Positions 1-9,216 of a stretch of DNA of 29,699 bases are shown here, piece after piece. The DNA comes from Cudoniella acicularis (Eukaryota > Ascomycota > Leotiomycetes > Helotiales > Helotiaceae). The notes beneath the pieces are model-generated. The model made no database searches. It saw nothing but the letters and a program-made list of their open reading frames with translations, and had not been told where the DNA came from. The stretch lies in assembly GCA_013054445.1 (NCBI GenBank), contig JAAMPI010000636.1, positions 1 through 29,699 on the forward strand, given 5' to 3'. The number at the start of each line of letters is the position of its first letter. The stretch's first letter is position 1. The position numbers and the translations under genes were made by a program.

Positions 1-508
1 GCCAGCCTCTTCCATCTCTCCCCTCCTAATAATTCATTTTTTCTTTCACGACGATGCCAGACATCGCCAATGATTAGAATTACGTAGAAACCCGAGAACT
101 AAGACCACCGTTTATACTCTAAGTCTACCCTGCAACATACCTACTAAATAATAAAATTTGGGGTAAACACTTCACTTACCCCACTGAGCCATCGAAGCCC
201 AAGCAACAAACACTTTCTTCAAACGGTCGTTGCGTTGACAACAACAATGTTGATTTCAGCAGCATAGTTTGTCGGGGCTTCGTCTTGAGGGCCTGATTTG
301 AATAAGTTTCAATTCTCCAATAAGGAGAGCTTATGAAAAATCTTACCAGGCCAAGATTCATTGAGTCTTCCAAAATAACTTTCTCCCTATTGGGAGGGCC
401 TAAATATTCCCAATCGATGTACTAAGCGGTCTGAACCCATCCGTCTCAACTTTTTTTGTTGAAGGTGGGGACCAAGACTTGAGCCTGTTTGCCGTTAATG
501 CATTTGGA
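1..508. other. 5' flank, no convincing gene
   Basis: This stretch lies downstream of the small secreted-protein gene on the minus strand. Short minus-strand open frames (176-373 and 400-627) run close to the end of that gene and could be alternative 3' exons, since GTAAG-like sites occur near 355. I cannot support a specific splice. No repeat or RNA gene was recognised. Confidence 0.4.
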
Positions 509-958
509 TTACACCGCCCAGGTTTGTGGCTCCGGGTTGAATTGGTTCTGCACTGAGGGCCTAACGGGGCATTGAAGGTATCGGACGCGGTCGTTGCGGA
601 AATAAATGCTTGTGAACCCACATTCAAGTCCGAATGTTGTCAAGTGTCCTTTTTCCAAATTGAACTTGAAAGAGCTTGTATTCTTGGTCAGGCTCCAGGA
701 GTGGCCAGTATCGTTAAGCATCCACTGCGGCTCCGTTCCGTCTTACCCCTCAAGCGCAATATTATATTTCTTATTAGCCAGAGATCCATTGATTAGGATG
801 ACTTCAAGAGTGAAGTTGAAAGGTAGTTTGTCGGTGTCCTTGGCAAGCTTGTCGCATCCAGTATCGCGAGCCTCGAGGCTGTCATCGGAGGGGTGCGCCG
901 TCGCGAGTCCAGAGAGGGTTACAGCAAGTGCAGTGACAGCGATACGAGAGAAGTGCAT
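509..958 (-). CDS. small secreted protein, two exons
   Basis: I read two exons, 958-747 and 692-509, joined by a 54-bp intron (693-746) with a GTAAGA donor and a CTTAAC branch-like site. The product is 131 aa. The start at 958 (MHFSRIAV...) gives a clean signal peptide of about 21 residues with cleavage near ATA-HP. An upstream in-frame start at 1036 would bury the signal peptide and is rejected. The mature part is small, with Cys residues in DTGCDK, LEC and LQC, two NxT/S sequons near FNFT and INGS, and a beta-rich pattern. The family is not recognised. The acceptor (GAG) is weak, and an alternative reading frame continues to 400, so the 3' end is uncertain. The role is presumably extracellular. 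Whether it is an effector or a wall protein cannot be told from sequence. Confidence 0.55.
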
Positions 959-1059
959 AGTGACTGTGTTGCGACTGAGGATATATGAAGTGAAGTGGGT
1001 TGCCAAAAGGGTGTGAATTACTAGTCTACAGAACAACTTTTGGTGGGAGCTGTGTCCCT

Positions 1060-1067
1060 TATTTATA
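1060..1067 (-). promoter_or_regulatory. TATA box of the small secreted-protein gene
   Basis: On the minus strand the sequence reads TATAAATA, about 100 bp upstream of the chosen start at 958. This supports that start and active transcription in this orientation. Confidence 0.5.
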
Positions 1068-1212
1068 GGCTTCCGGTGCCCACATGCTACCGAGGTTCCT
1101 ACTTATCTTCCTACACCTTAACTATAATAATAACCTTATGCCTTAGCCTATATTATCGATGACACCGTAGGATATAAAGGCATAATCATCATAGCCACTT
1201 CCTTTGAATCCT

Positions 1213-1447
1213 TCTATTAGATTTTGTCGACTCTAGCTGGTCGGATGAGTGTTATCATCAACACAAGCAATAGGATCACAGAGATCGTTCGGAGGGCTTA
1301 ATTAGGGTAAATCAAGTATATTGTCAACTATATCGAGTAAACTATAAGAGCGTCAAGCTATATATCTAGACTATGAGTAAGACGTGCCTGAAACACGTGC
1401 TAGGTGCTATAGGAGCCTCAGGCTGCCAGGCACACGCTTCAACACCC
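1213..1447 (-). repeat. dispersed repeat, copy 1 (LTR-like)
   Basis: About 230 bp here match 12739-12970 in the same orientation. Shared blocks include GCTGGTCGGATGAGTG, GGGTAAATCAAGTATATT and GCCTCAGGCTGCCAGGCACA. Read on the minus strand, both copies begin with TGTTGAAG just after the shared block, as a long terminal repeat beginning with TG would. The other end is not defined. Copy 1 carries more T/A than copy 2 at variable sites, as expected after RIP. The transition bias is what I see; solo-LTR identity is inference. Confidence 0.65.
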
Positions 1448-1613
1448 TTTACGTGTTCATAATAGAAATGATCTTGAGTTCCGGGGAGAGGAAGGAGTTG
1501 GAGAAGGCAGCCGGAACAAAGGAATTCATATCGAACCTATTTATTACCATGCCTTTTATAAAATTCCAACACCTCATTCATAAGATCAACTGCTACAGGT
1601 CCATCGTAGTCTT

Positions 1614-3499
1614 TTATGGCACGGAGTGCATTTGGCCCCCTAATTTCCGAACTGCACGAAGTCCAACTGGAGCCACCAAGCTGGTCAAACACATCAAACC
1701 AAAGCATGTCCAGAAAACCGCACGATACCCACACAAGAGTGACTCGGGATCATCCTGGGTTCCGTCACTCATGTGCTTTGAATATGCAGATGATATAAGA
1801 GCCATGACAGCCAACCCGCCCGTGAACCCAAATTGTGACGCTGTGTTGAAGACTGCGCCCGCAAGCGCGTGCGTGTTTAGCGGGAATACGTCCACAACGA
1901 TGAGGTGTGCAATGGTAAAAGTCACTGTCAAATACGCTTAGTCACGAAATGCATATCCTAGTTTAAGATCACATACCATCGACTGCGACTCCACTCAGCA
2001 ACATTGACCAAAACTCAGCGTACCAGTACGACCACGCAGGATCGGTGAGTGCTAATAGGAGGGGCGCAACTGCACTAAGCATTGACGCGATGGTGAGCAA
2101 GTAGTCTATCCGCACGTGCTGAACAGCGAGTCCAATGGTGGGGTTGAGGATGAAGCCCATAAGCATATTGGGTATAAGTCGAAGAGACGCTTGTTTCGCG
2201 GGTAGACGTTGTATTTTCTGTACACTACGACGATAATCAGCAGGAAGGAATCTTTGAACGCCGGGCATCAGCTCACAAGAGACTGAAATATACTTCCACA
2301 CTTTGGATAACAGCATACTGAAGCAGGACCATCACACAAATTGTCAGGAATGGAAGTCGAGTCCATAATTTGTTGGGAATGAGGGCAACTCCGCCATTCC
2401 TCTGCTGTCGATGCATCCATAAGAAGAACGTCGGAATAAGCAGTATTGCCAAGCAAAGAATAGCAACATTTTCGGGCAGTTTTATGGCGTCGACGCGATC
2501 AGCCATTAGCCTATTTCATCGTTAGACATCAAGACATTAACCCAATACTGGAGCACCGGAGCACTCAGACAGCGTACGCAAAAATGTATGAAAAGCACCC
2601 AAGCGATGTGCTGGATATGAGAACCCCAATCCAGTCCACGTCGTGCACGACCCGGGCCCAGGAGAACTGTGGGTTAGACATGCCCGAGGGTAACACGAAG
2701 CAGTTCGCAATAGCCAGAGCTATGGTCGCGGCTCCGCAGAGGTAAAACCCAAAGCGCCATCCCGTCGGGCTGTAGTCAACAACACTGCCTAATACCAAAC
2801 CAATCGACTGTCCCAGAACTGTAGCCAGGTTTAGGGTGGAAAATCCAATGTTCCGGCGTTGACCGGGCGGGAGGGATCCCGTAAGAAGCACGACGCTTGT
2901 TGGTAGGCACATTGCAATCGCGACCCCTTGCACTGCTCTAGCTGCAATAAGCCAGTGTCCGTTGTACGACAAGCCACTGCCGACGATCGATAGACCGAGG
3001 AGAAGGGCACCTCCAATGCTGATAATCTTTGGATTCGTGATATCTGCGATAACTCCAGCAGCAAGGAGGCACGATCCGCTTGTTAGACTATGCTCTTGTC
3101 AGCGTCGTCTTCAGGCATTTGGGGAGAGAAGATGTACAAAGATACACATAATGGCCTAGCTGAACAGCATTAGCTAATTTGCCCAAAACTCTGATATGCG
3201 TTCGAATCTCACCAGAGAAGCAGATAATCTGGGATAGCCAGCTTTCTGGCAATTTCGGGTATGCCAACAATCAGCATGCCCGTCACTGCGGTATTGGTGA
3301 GAGATATGCAGGCCAGGTTACATATAATGAAAAAGGTTCGAATTGATCCATGGTTCTCGTATACATAATGATTGTCTTTCGGGATTTCGTTCTCGTATGC
3401 ATAATGATTGTCGTTCGGGTTTTCGTTGGTCGAGTCTATACAATTCGATTCGATCGACTGACTTCGGTATCCGTCGTTCAGTAATTGCTCGGAAGACAT
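1614..3499 (-). CDS. 14-helix MFS transporter (DHA2-like), five exons
   Basis: The exons are 3499-3213, 3087-2578, 2510-2277, 2224-1977 and 1924-1614. They sum to 1590 nt (529 aa) with no internal stop. All four introns (125, 67, 52 and 52 bp) are GT-AG with branch-like CTGAC, CTAAC, CTGAT and CTAAG sites. The N-terminal ~70 residues are polar and contain two near-copies of a DNHYxYENE unit. They are followed by about 14 hydrophobic segments typical of drug:H+ antiporters of the ATR1/azole-resistance type. LTSGSCLLAAGVIAD marks helix 2 and a degenerate motif A, and VGLRAVRKL ends the protein. Upstream starts at 3520 and 3688 would give 536 or 592 aa. I prefer 3499 for its position just before the conserved part. 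At the exon 1/2 join the few residues usual before LTSGSC (a WPxSVY-type stretch) are missing, so intron 1 may be spliced differently or a small deletion may exist. Likely a plasma-membrane exporter; substrate unknown. Confidence 0.8.
3343..3435. repeat. tandem duplication inside the MFS N-terminus
   Basis: Two near-identical units of about 36 bp (starting TTCTCGTATRCATAATG) lie side by side and encode the repeated DNHYxYENE stretch of the cytosolic tail. A second small repeat, TCGGTAGCTCTTTAA, occurs twice at 3538-3585 in the 5' leader. Confidence 0.7.
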
Positions 3500-3773
3500 T
3501 CTTGTTCTGTAGGATTTCATACTCGCCTTTATGGGGTTCGGTAGCTCTTTAAAGTGGGAACGGGGGCTCGGTAGCTCTTTAACTACCGAGAACGAAGCTA
3601 CGTCACATCGGTTGCGGAACGCGCTTGGTGGGTAGCGCAAACGCTCCAAGCGACGCCAACGAACCAACCGAGTCGCTTGCTGTAGCAATGCAAAGGAGTT
3701 CTGTGCTCTCTAAATAACGAACATGGTAGCAGAAGTCCGTGCCCTCAGGCTATAGAACCTTAATAATTACAAT

Positions 3774-4060
3774 TTAATTAGCTGTTGACCATCCATATCT
3801 CTTAATTAGATCATAAACCCAGTACTCCTGCTTCTCAATCAACCCATTGATCCATTCTTGTGGAATTTTCTCCTATTCCTCCAGTACTACAGCCACCATT
3901 TCAGCCTCAGTGGTAGCCTGCCTTAGGCGCTTATGGAGAGTTTGTTTTATTCTCCTCTAGCATTTCTCAATAGGATTCATATCAGGGCTAATTGCAAGAT
4001 GAGGGAATAGAGTAATACCCATAGAGGCTCGCCAGCTGGCGCAGAGATTAGTAATACCCT
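3774..4060 (-). pseudogene. Tc1/mariner transposase remnant (C-terminal part)
   Basis: One minus-strand frame contains WRASMGITLFPH, then SPDMNPIE, the signature around the last catalytic acidic residue of Tc1/mariner (DDE_3) transposases. The fungal-type tail RRIKQTLHKRLRQ...IPQEWINGLIEKQ...YGWSTAN follows and ends at a TAA. Two in-frame TAG stops (3957-3959 and 3873-3875) sit where Trp is expected, consistent with TGG to TAG RIP changes. The N-terminal two thirds, including the first two catalytic aspartates and the inverted repeats, are missing. It is dead, and ends against the ankyrin fragment. Confidence 0.8.
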
Positions 4061-4179
4061 GGGGGCAGGGAAGAGGTGGTTCACAGCTTAGGTATCGATT
4101 ACGTTGAAAACCGACAGAACTTAATAGGGCAAGGCCTTTTGTGTGTTCTCATTTGCTGTATTATAACGTTGAGTCCACA

Positions 4180-4618
4180 TAACCCTTCCTTTGGAAAACA
4201 ATGCGACGGTTTAACGCCGCTGACAGTTGCTGCACGTAGCGGGTATGAGGCGGTGGTGAGGCTCCTCCTCAATCAGGAAGACGTTAAATAAGACGACATT
4301 GGTGACCTTCCTGGCTGGACAGTTCTGACATTTGCGGCACATCAAAGACACAAAGCAGTGGTGCAACTCCTGCTCGAGTGGGCTAGTAATAATCTCGTAT
4401 CAATAAACGAAGCGTTTTCAATCGCTGCATACCAAGGGCATGAAGAGGTAGTACAGCTCCTGCTGAAGCACGATGGTATTAGCAACAAGTCCCGGGATAT
4501 GGCGCTAAGGTTGGCGCCGAGTTCAAGGTATCCCTTCGTCTGGCAGCCATTGCCCACACTAGCGGGGATGTACTCCTCCAGTAAGAGGCGGAGTAAGAAC
4601 AGCAAAGTTACGAGGTAG
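4180..4618 (+). pseudogene. ankyrin-repeat protein fragment
   Basis: A single frame encodes three degenerate ankyrin repeats: TPLTVAARSGYEAVVRLLL, then TVLTFAAHQRHKAVVQLLL, then AFSIAAYQGHEEVVQLLL. A TAA at 4289-4291 interrupts the frame after the first repeat, and there is no start or N-terminal effector domain. The reading stops at 4616-4618. Such repeats are common in fungal NLR-like and HET-linked proteins, but nothing here shows which parent it came from. It directly follows the Tc1 remnant, suggesting that insertion or recombination removed the 5' part. Confidence 0.7.
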
Positions 4619-4640
4619 TTCTAGTACTACTACCTGGAAA

Positions 4641-4940
4641 CTAATGCAGTTAGAAAATGGAAGGTCGTGCAATACAGTTAGTAGATAGGAAGGGTGATGC
4701 AATGCAGTTGGAAAATAGAAGGTCGTGCAATTCAATTGGTAAATAAAGGGTCATGCAATGCAGTTGGAAATGAAAGGTCGTGCAATGCAATTAGAAAATA
4801 GAAGGTCGTGTAATGCAGTTGGAAAATGAAAGGTCATGCAATGCAGTTGGAAAATGAAAGGTCGCGCAACGCAATTGGTAAATGGGAAAGGTCATGTAAT
4901 GCAGTTGGTACTAGAAATAGGAAAGCCCATGTAATGAAGG
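4641..4940. repeat. minisatellite, about 10 copies of a ~28-bp unit
   Basis: The unit is approximately AATGCAGTTGGAAAATGAAA followed by GGTCRTGC. Ten copies of 27-35 bp differ at a few positions each (AATGC/AATTC/AACGC starts; GGTCGTGC/GGTCATGC ends). The array is not coding: each frame has stops. It begins about 20 bp after the ankyrin frame ends. Confidence 0.85.
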
Positions 4941-5790
4941 CATACAAGGGATAGATACTTTTGCTGTAACCTTTGTATTAGGATCTATAGAAATAAGGTG
5001 GTAAGGGGCCCCTTGCTAGCGTGGTCAATGGCTGCCAGACGAGGGGATAAGGCAGTCATCATGAGATATGACGATCCATCAGTCAAGGGTCAAATAGGCG
5101 GTCTGCAGCCCAGGCCTTGTATAGGGCATATAAATGAATAACGAATCTAGGCCAACTCGCGAGTAACTCGCGAATAGAATCGAATTAATAGACTATGAAT
5201 ACGAGTACGAATTAGGATAAAGCAAATAGCGAATTAGGTCTCTCGATCAGTGTATAAAATAAATAGAATAGAATAGAATAATAATTAAATAATATAATCA
5301 CGTGAGTATTTTATATAAATAATGTATATAAAGCCTAAATTAGGTTTCGAATTAAGATAAATTAAACTTAGAATATATATCCTAAGTAAAAAAAAGGTCT
5401 ATAATTAGCTTATTAAGCGTTATAGAAGCTTTAGGTAGTAGGTCGATATAAATAGCACATGCGGCCCGCTCGGGTAATGTCGGTAAACGACGGGCACTAG
5501 TTCGAATTTAAAAGATGTTACTGACTAAGCAGTTATTTAAATAATGATTAAATAATTATTTTATTTATTCTATTCAAGGTCTAGAAAACGTTATTCTTAT
5601 TCTATTCTAAATAATTAAATAGGATAGAGTATTATTTAAATAATAAGAATAATCCTTTGACAAACTGCTCTCGATTCATGAATTATTCGTATATTCTCTA
5701 CTAATATGCATTACAATATATCCCCCTTTGTAGGCTACTGGCGTATGTTCAATTCAGAGGCTCTTCGGAGACAGTAGTGACCTGTCGAGG
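4941..5790. other. AT-rich gene-free DNA
   Basis: From about 5180 the sequence is very AT-rich with many TTATTTAAATAAT-type palindromes (5530-5660) and GAATA runs (5265-5285). This looks like RIP-degraded repeat DNA. 4941-5160 is of normal composition but holds no recognisable gene. Confidence 0.6.
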
Positions 5791-5799
5791 CTGTTTTTA

Positions 5800-6575
5800 G
5801 AGACATACTATTAGCTGCAGCTCACTAGAGAGGAGGGAGGGGAGACAGCACTTACTCTAAATAGCTCTTGATAGCGCTGTTGCTCTACAGCTGCTTGTTT
5901 GGCCTTCTCCTTGTCGATATCATCCTAGTGACTCTTTATTAATCGTACAATCCTCATAGTACATGCCCCAAGATTCTGCCGTCTAACTCTAATAATATCT
6001 CTGCCATCTGAAAAAAGGCGCTCGACGTCAACTTCAGCTGCAGGTATCGCAAAGATTGCTCGTGCAGCAAGAGCTAAATCAAGAAACTCAAACTCATTGG
6101 CACAGTACCATTGGAGGTGCCAATCGACACAGGGAACGTAGTGGCGTACAATGTCGCTATTGAAGAAGCGGTCGACATCATCGGCGCGTGGTGTCGAGTC
6201 CTCCTCCTACTCTAGTTGTCGTACACGTTGTAGCAACGCCCATTGGTGTGGTGGTACTCCAGCAGGACGTTCAAGAGCTTGGAGTTGTCGACCAGTAGCT
6301 TGACCACGCGACCTGGAGGGGAAATTCTCCCGCCAATACTCCTTAACTTGTTCCTCGATAATAGGTGCAAGATCATCATATTGCTCTCGAATAAGAGTGA
6401 ACTTGCAACGAGGGTCAAGAGCATGTGCTACATAGTAAATGATACTGTCGTTGATTGTATCAAACCACTTGTTAACAGTTGCCTCACCTGTACGAAAAGC
6501 AGCTCGAAGAGGGATGCCAATATCTCCGTAGGTTACTAAGAGCCTGTATAAAAATAAAGATATACTTTTATTTAA
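5800..6575 (-). pseudogene. hAT-family transposase remnant (C-terminal half)
   Basis: A minus-strand frame reads KWFDTINDSIIYYVAHALDPRCKF, then YWRENFPSRS, then FDLALAARAIFAIPAAEVDVERLFSDGRDIIRVRR in the usual order (the middle is paraphrased; positions about 6500 to 5930). The hAT dimerisation region is clear: LALAARAIFAIPAAEVDVE followed by RLFSDGRDI. Two in-frame TAG stops are at 6207-6209 (after RQLE) and 5925-5927 (after IKSH). A probable intron acceptor (TATACAG) precedes the frame at about 6552. The N-terminal BED finger and first catalytic part are not present. It is non-functional, and RIP is the likely cause of the stops. Confidence 0.82.
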
Positions 6576-6639
6576 TCTTTAAATTATTCTCCTAATTATT
6601 TCTCCTAATTACCTTTCTTATACTCTACTAGTATATCTT

Positions 6640-7060
6640 CCTAGCACGTACCTTCCTGGCGCGTACCCTCCTAGCGCGCACCCTCTTCGTATACGCCCTC
6701 CTCCTTCGCACGCACTCTTCCCTTCGAGTCCTCTCTTCGCTCGTACTAAGTGAGTCATTAATTTTAAAAAGTTAGCCTCCTAAGCCCCCCTAAGAAGAAG
6801 AAGGTAAAGTCAAAGCTANNAGCGCTANACTAAACCTTAACCGCTTCCNGATTCTCTCCNGGTAATCCGTAGCCGACGAGCANGGACNAAGAGAGAGGGG
6901 GGGACTCGAAAGGAAGCGTGCACAAGGAAGGAGAGCATGCACAAGGAGAGCGTGTACAAGGAAGGAGAGTATACATAAGAAGAGCGTGTACAAGAAAGGA
7001 GAGTGTGTGCTAGGAGAATATATATAAGGAAGAAGAGTATATACTAAAAGAGTAGATATA
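6640..7060. repeat. large imperfect inverted repeat with ambiguous bases
   Basis: A pyrimidine-rich arm (about 6640-6760, CCTCCTAGCGCGCACCCTC-like units) and a purine-rich arm (about 6890-7060, GGAGAGCGTGYACAAGGAA units) are approximate reverse complements, for example around GACTCGAARGGAAG. The spacer holds N calls at 6819-6820, 6828, 6849, 6860, 6883 and 6888, consistent with a hard-to-sequence hairpin. It probably belongs to the 5' non-coding part of the hAT element. Confidence 0.6.
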
Positions 7061-7089
7061 ATTTACATAAATTTGTGTAATATTTATGT

Positions 7090-7160
7090 ATACGGGTACC
7101 CGCGGGTACCCATATAGGAGTAAGAAAAACTATACCCACTACCCATCACGCAACCTAATT
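7090..7160. mobile_element. hAT-like terminus with GGGTACCC palindromes
   Basis: GGGTACCCGCGGGTACCC (7094-7111) is followed by TAGGAGTAAG, TACCCACTACCCATC and GCAACCTAA. The same order (GGTAGGAGTAA, CCCACGGGTACCCATC, GCAGCCTAA) occurs at 20901-20959. I read both as one family terminus. The transposase at 5800-6575 points away from this end, so it may be the element's 5' end. An 8-bp target duplication could not be identified. Confidence 0.5.
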
Positions 7161-7950
7161 AGTTCTTTTGATTCTTATATCCAATAGCATCCTGGCCTCA
7201 AAATATTTCTCACTACTCAACCTCTTGATTTGCCTAATTTGGCTAGGTGTAACACCAGTTCTTTCATTATTCAGAAACGAAATTAGTAGAGTTTAAGCGT
7301 GCCTCGAATCTACACACCTCCAGCCCTGCTCACCTTTTCACTACTTCTTATACAGAAGTGTTACACATCTCAACAAATGTCATTTCTAAGTTAGCCTTAT
7401 ATTCTGTTCAGCTGAGTGGGATTCACTCTGTTTCGTTTAATATAATACTATCTACATGTCAAGGGCAATCAGAGGGTTTGAAAAAACTGTGTATCAAGGA
7501 TAATAGCAGCAGTTCAAAAGGACGACAGCGCAGCGAAATATGACAACATAAATTCAGATATAACCTTTAGTAAAATCTATCAGGTCACGACTCGCAGAAG
7601 CAGTGTTAAAAACCGTTCACTAGCTTGGAAACAAAAGTACCTTATCCTACCAGCAATCCACCAACTATCAAACAAAGGACGTTCCCAAGCGATACCCTTG
7701 GGTTTGCCCGAAGAACCGAGTTGTAATTAACTAGACAGGATTAAGGTGTACTTATAGCCTTTTACTTTGACCTCCCTACCTGAATTTGCCTTTGACTAAG
7801 AGGTAACACTGGGGTTGTGCTAGCACTAAAAGCGAAGCTTAGTTTCATGACATGTGTCGAGGAAGATCACTTATTAAGAGGACAGTTTTGATCAACAATG
7901 TATTTAGAAAAGCTATTTACCTTGACAAAACAACCCGTTTACCATTTCCC
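7161..7950. other. gene-free intergenic DNA
   Basis: No reading frame here resembles a protein, and no repeat or RNA was recognised. The short plus-strand open frame at 7358-7543 lacks coding character. Confidence 0.5.
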
Positions 7951-8982
7951 CTATGCCTGGTAGGCCTTTGGCACTTTAGGAAAACCTGTCGAGCTCATCG
8001 CATCAAATATCTCTTGGCCTGCACCCTTCTCAAGCGGTAGCAATAACGAGCGGACAGTAGCGTGTTCCAAAATACCACGAGCGACTAAAAAGTGCTTCAG
8101 TGCTACTGTGCCTTCCATGTGAGAGCCGCGGTGATATACGGCTCTCGTCAATGGCAAAAGCAGATCATGAATCTTGCGTGCCTACTTGTAGTCCTTAGCG
8201 ATACCCGCTGCGAGTAGCTCAAGTAAGGGCTCCGGGGCGATGTTGCCGTAGCCCACAAGGAAACCGTCAACGTCGAATGAGGTGTGGAGTAGGTACTCAT
8301 CGTGACACGAGAGAATCTGGAGCTCTGGACGTTCGCGACGAATGATAGGGATCTAGACGTCCCAGCGGCGCATGTTACGCACACCATTTTTTTATGGCAA
8401 AAACTCCTGGCTGGGCAGCAATGTTGAGCATAATTTCTAGGCTGTAGGTTGCTTTGGTGGCGTCGGGGTATTGGAAAAGAATCAAGGGAAGACCGCTCTT
8501 CTCGTAAACGACCTTGTAGCGGTCTTGTGGTGCTCCCTTTTGATATCCAAAACGGAGCCAGCCATGTGATGGGTAAAGGGGACCTGCTGAGGCACCAGCA
8601 GCTTTTGAAAAACAAATGTCAGTAATTGCTCGCTTGTGAAATTGCAAAGGCAGCACATACCCTTAGCTCGTTAGGCTTCCAAAGCTGCAACCTCTGTTCC
8701 CTCAGCTGTGATACCGGCGATTACAGGAACACGGCCATCTGTCGACTTTACGAATGCCTTGATCACACTGACTTGCTCCTCTTGGGTCAGGAAAGTACCC
8801 TCACCAGCGTGCCCAAGGACTACGAGACCCTTGATGCCTTCAATAGTTCCGAGCTAAGATCTGAGACGTTGGATAGCTGGATAATCGATGGTTCTATCGA
8901 GAGTGAATGGAGTGAATGGAGTGACTGGGGCAGGGGTGAGCCCATGGAGATCCAGACCGACCTGTGCTGAGCCCATCTTCAT
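7951..8982 (-). pseudogene. dihydrodipicolinate synthase/N-acetylneuraminate lyase family, broken
   Basis: The whole family length can be followed. The start (MKMGSAQVGLDLHGL) is at 8982. PAPVTPFTPF follows, then LVVLGHAGEGTFLT, VPVIAGITAEGTEVAALEA, YPSHGWLRFGYQKGAPQDR, LPLILFQYPDATKATY, then CHDEYLLHTSFDVDG and VYHRGSHMEGTVALK, ending at 7951. These are class I (Schiff-base) TIM-barrel aldolases acting on pyruvate plus an aldehyde. Here the relatives are fungal catabolic members rather than lysine-pathway enzymes. One intron (8602-8660, GTATGT...AAG) still looks intact. Lesions are TAG at 8854-8856, TAA at 8671-8673, TAG at 8353-8355 and 8182-8184, and one extra A in the A7 run near 8388-8394. 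Divergent to the MFS gene at 9217, so the pair may once have been co-regulated. Confidence 0.85.
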
Positions 8983-8997
8983 GAATGTATCACCGGC

Positions 8998-9057
8998 GAG
9001 TCACAACCGGTTAAGTCGGGTCGGTGTGAGTCACAACTGGTTAAGTCGGGTCGGGCC
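8998..9057. promoter_or_regulatory. 30-bp direct repeat in a divergent promoter
   Basis: Two adjacent copies of GAGTCACAAYYGGTTAAGTC plus GGGTCGG lie between the aldolase pseudogene start (8982) and the MFS start (9217). The first copy holds CGG-N6-CGG and both hold CGGGTCGG. Zn2Cys6 regulators bind CGG half-sites, so this may be a pathway-specific operator. The repeat is seen; the regulator is inference. Confidence 0.4.
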
Positions 9058-9216
9058 TTGGCTTGGATCGCTCCTTTCCTTAGTCATCCTGTTCCATCGC
9101 TAATTATACAAGAACGTCTTGCATCTCGTTCCATTTCGTCTCTGGTCCACTTCTTCACTTACATATTGAATGGCTCATAATTATTCTGTGCTCTTTACCA
9201 ACACAAGCAATATCAA

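Noticed and set aside
1384..1941. 185-codon plus-strand open frame
   Set aside because: Overlaps the last exon of the first MFS on the other strand and the LTR-like repeat; no protein-family features.
1614..3688. First MFS as a degenerate multi-frameshift pseudogene
   Set aside because: Each apparent frame break coincides with a GT-AG intron with a branch-like site, and the exons sum to an intact 529-codon frame.
4641..4940. CRISPR-like array
   Set aside because: Units are adjacent with no unique spacers and the genome is eukaryotic; it is a minisatellite.
8148..8615. 155-codon minus-strand frame
   Set aside because: Out-of-frame reading of the aldolase pseudogene; the family motifs are in another frame.
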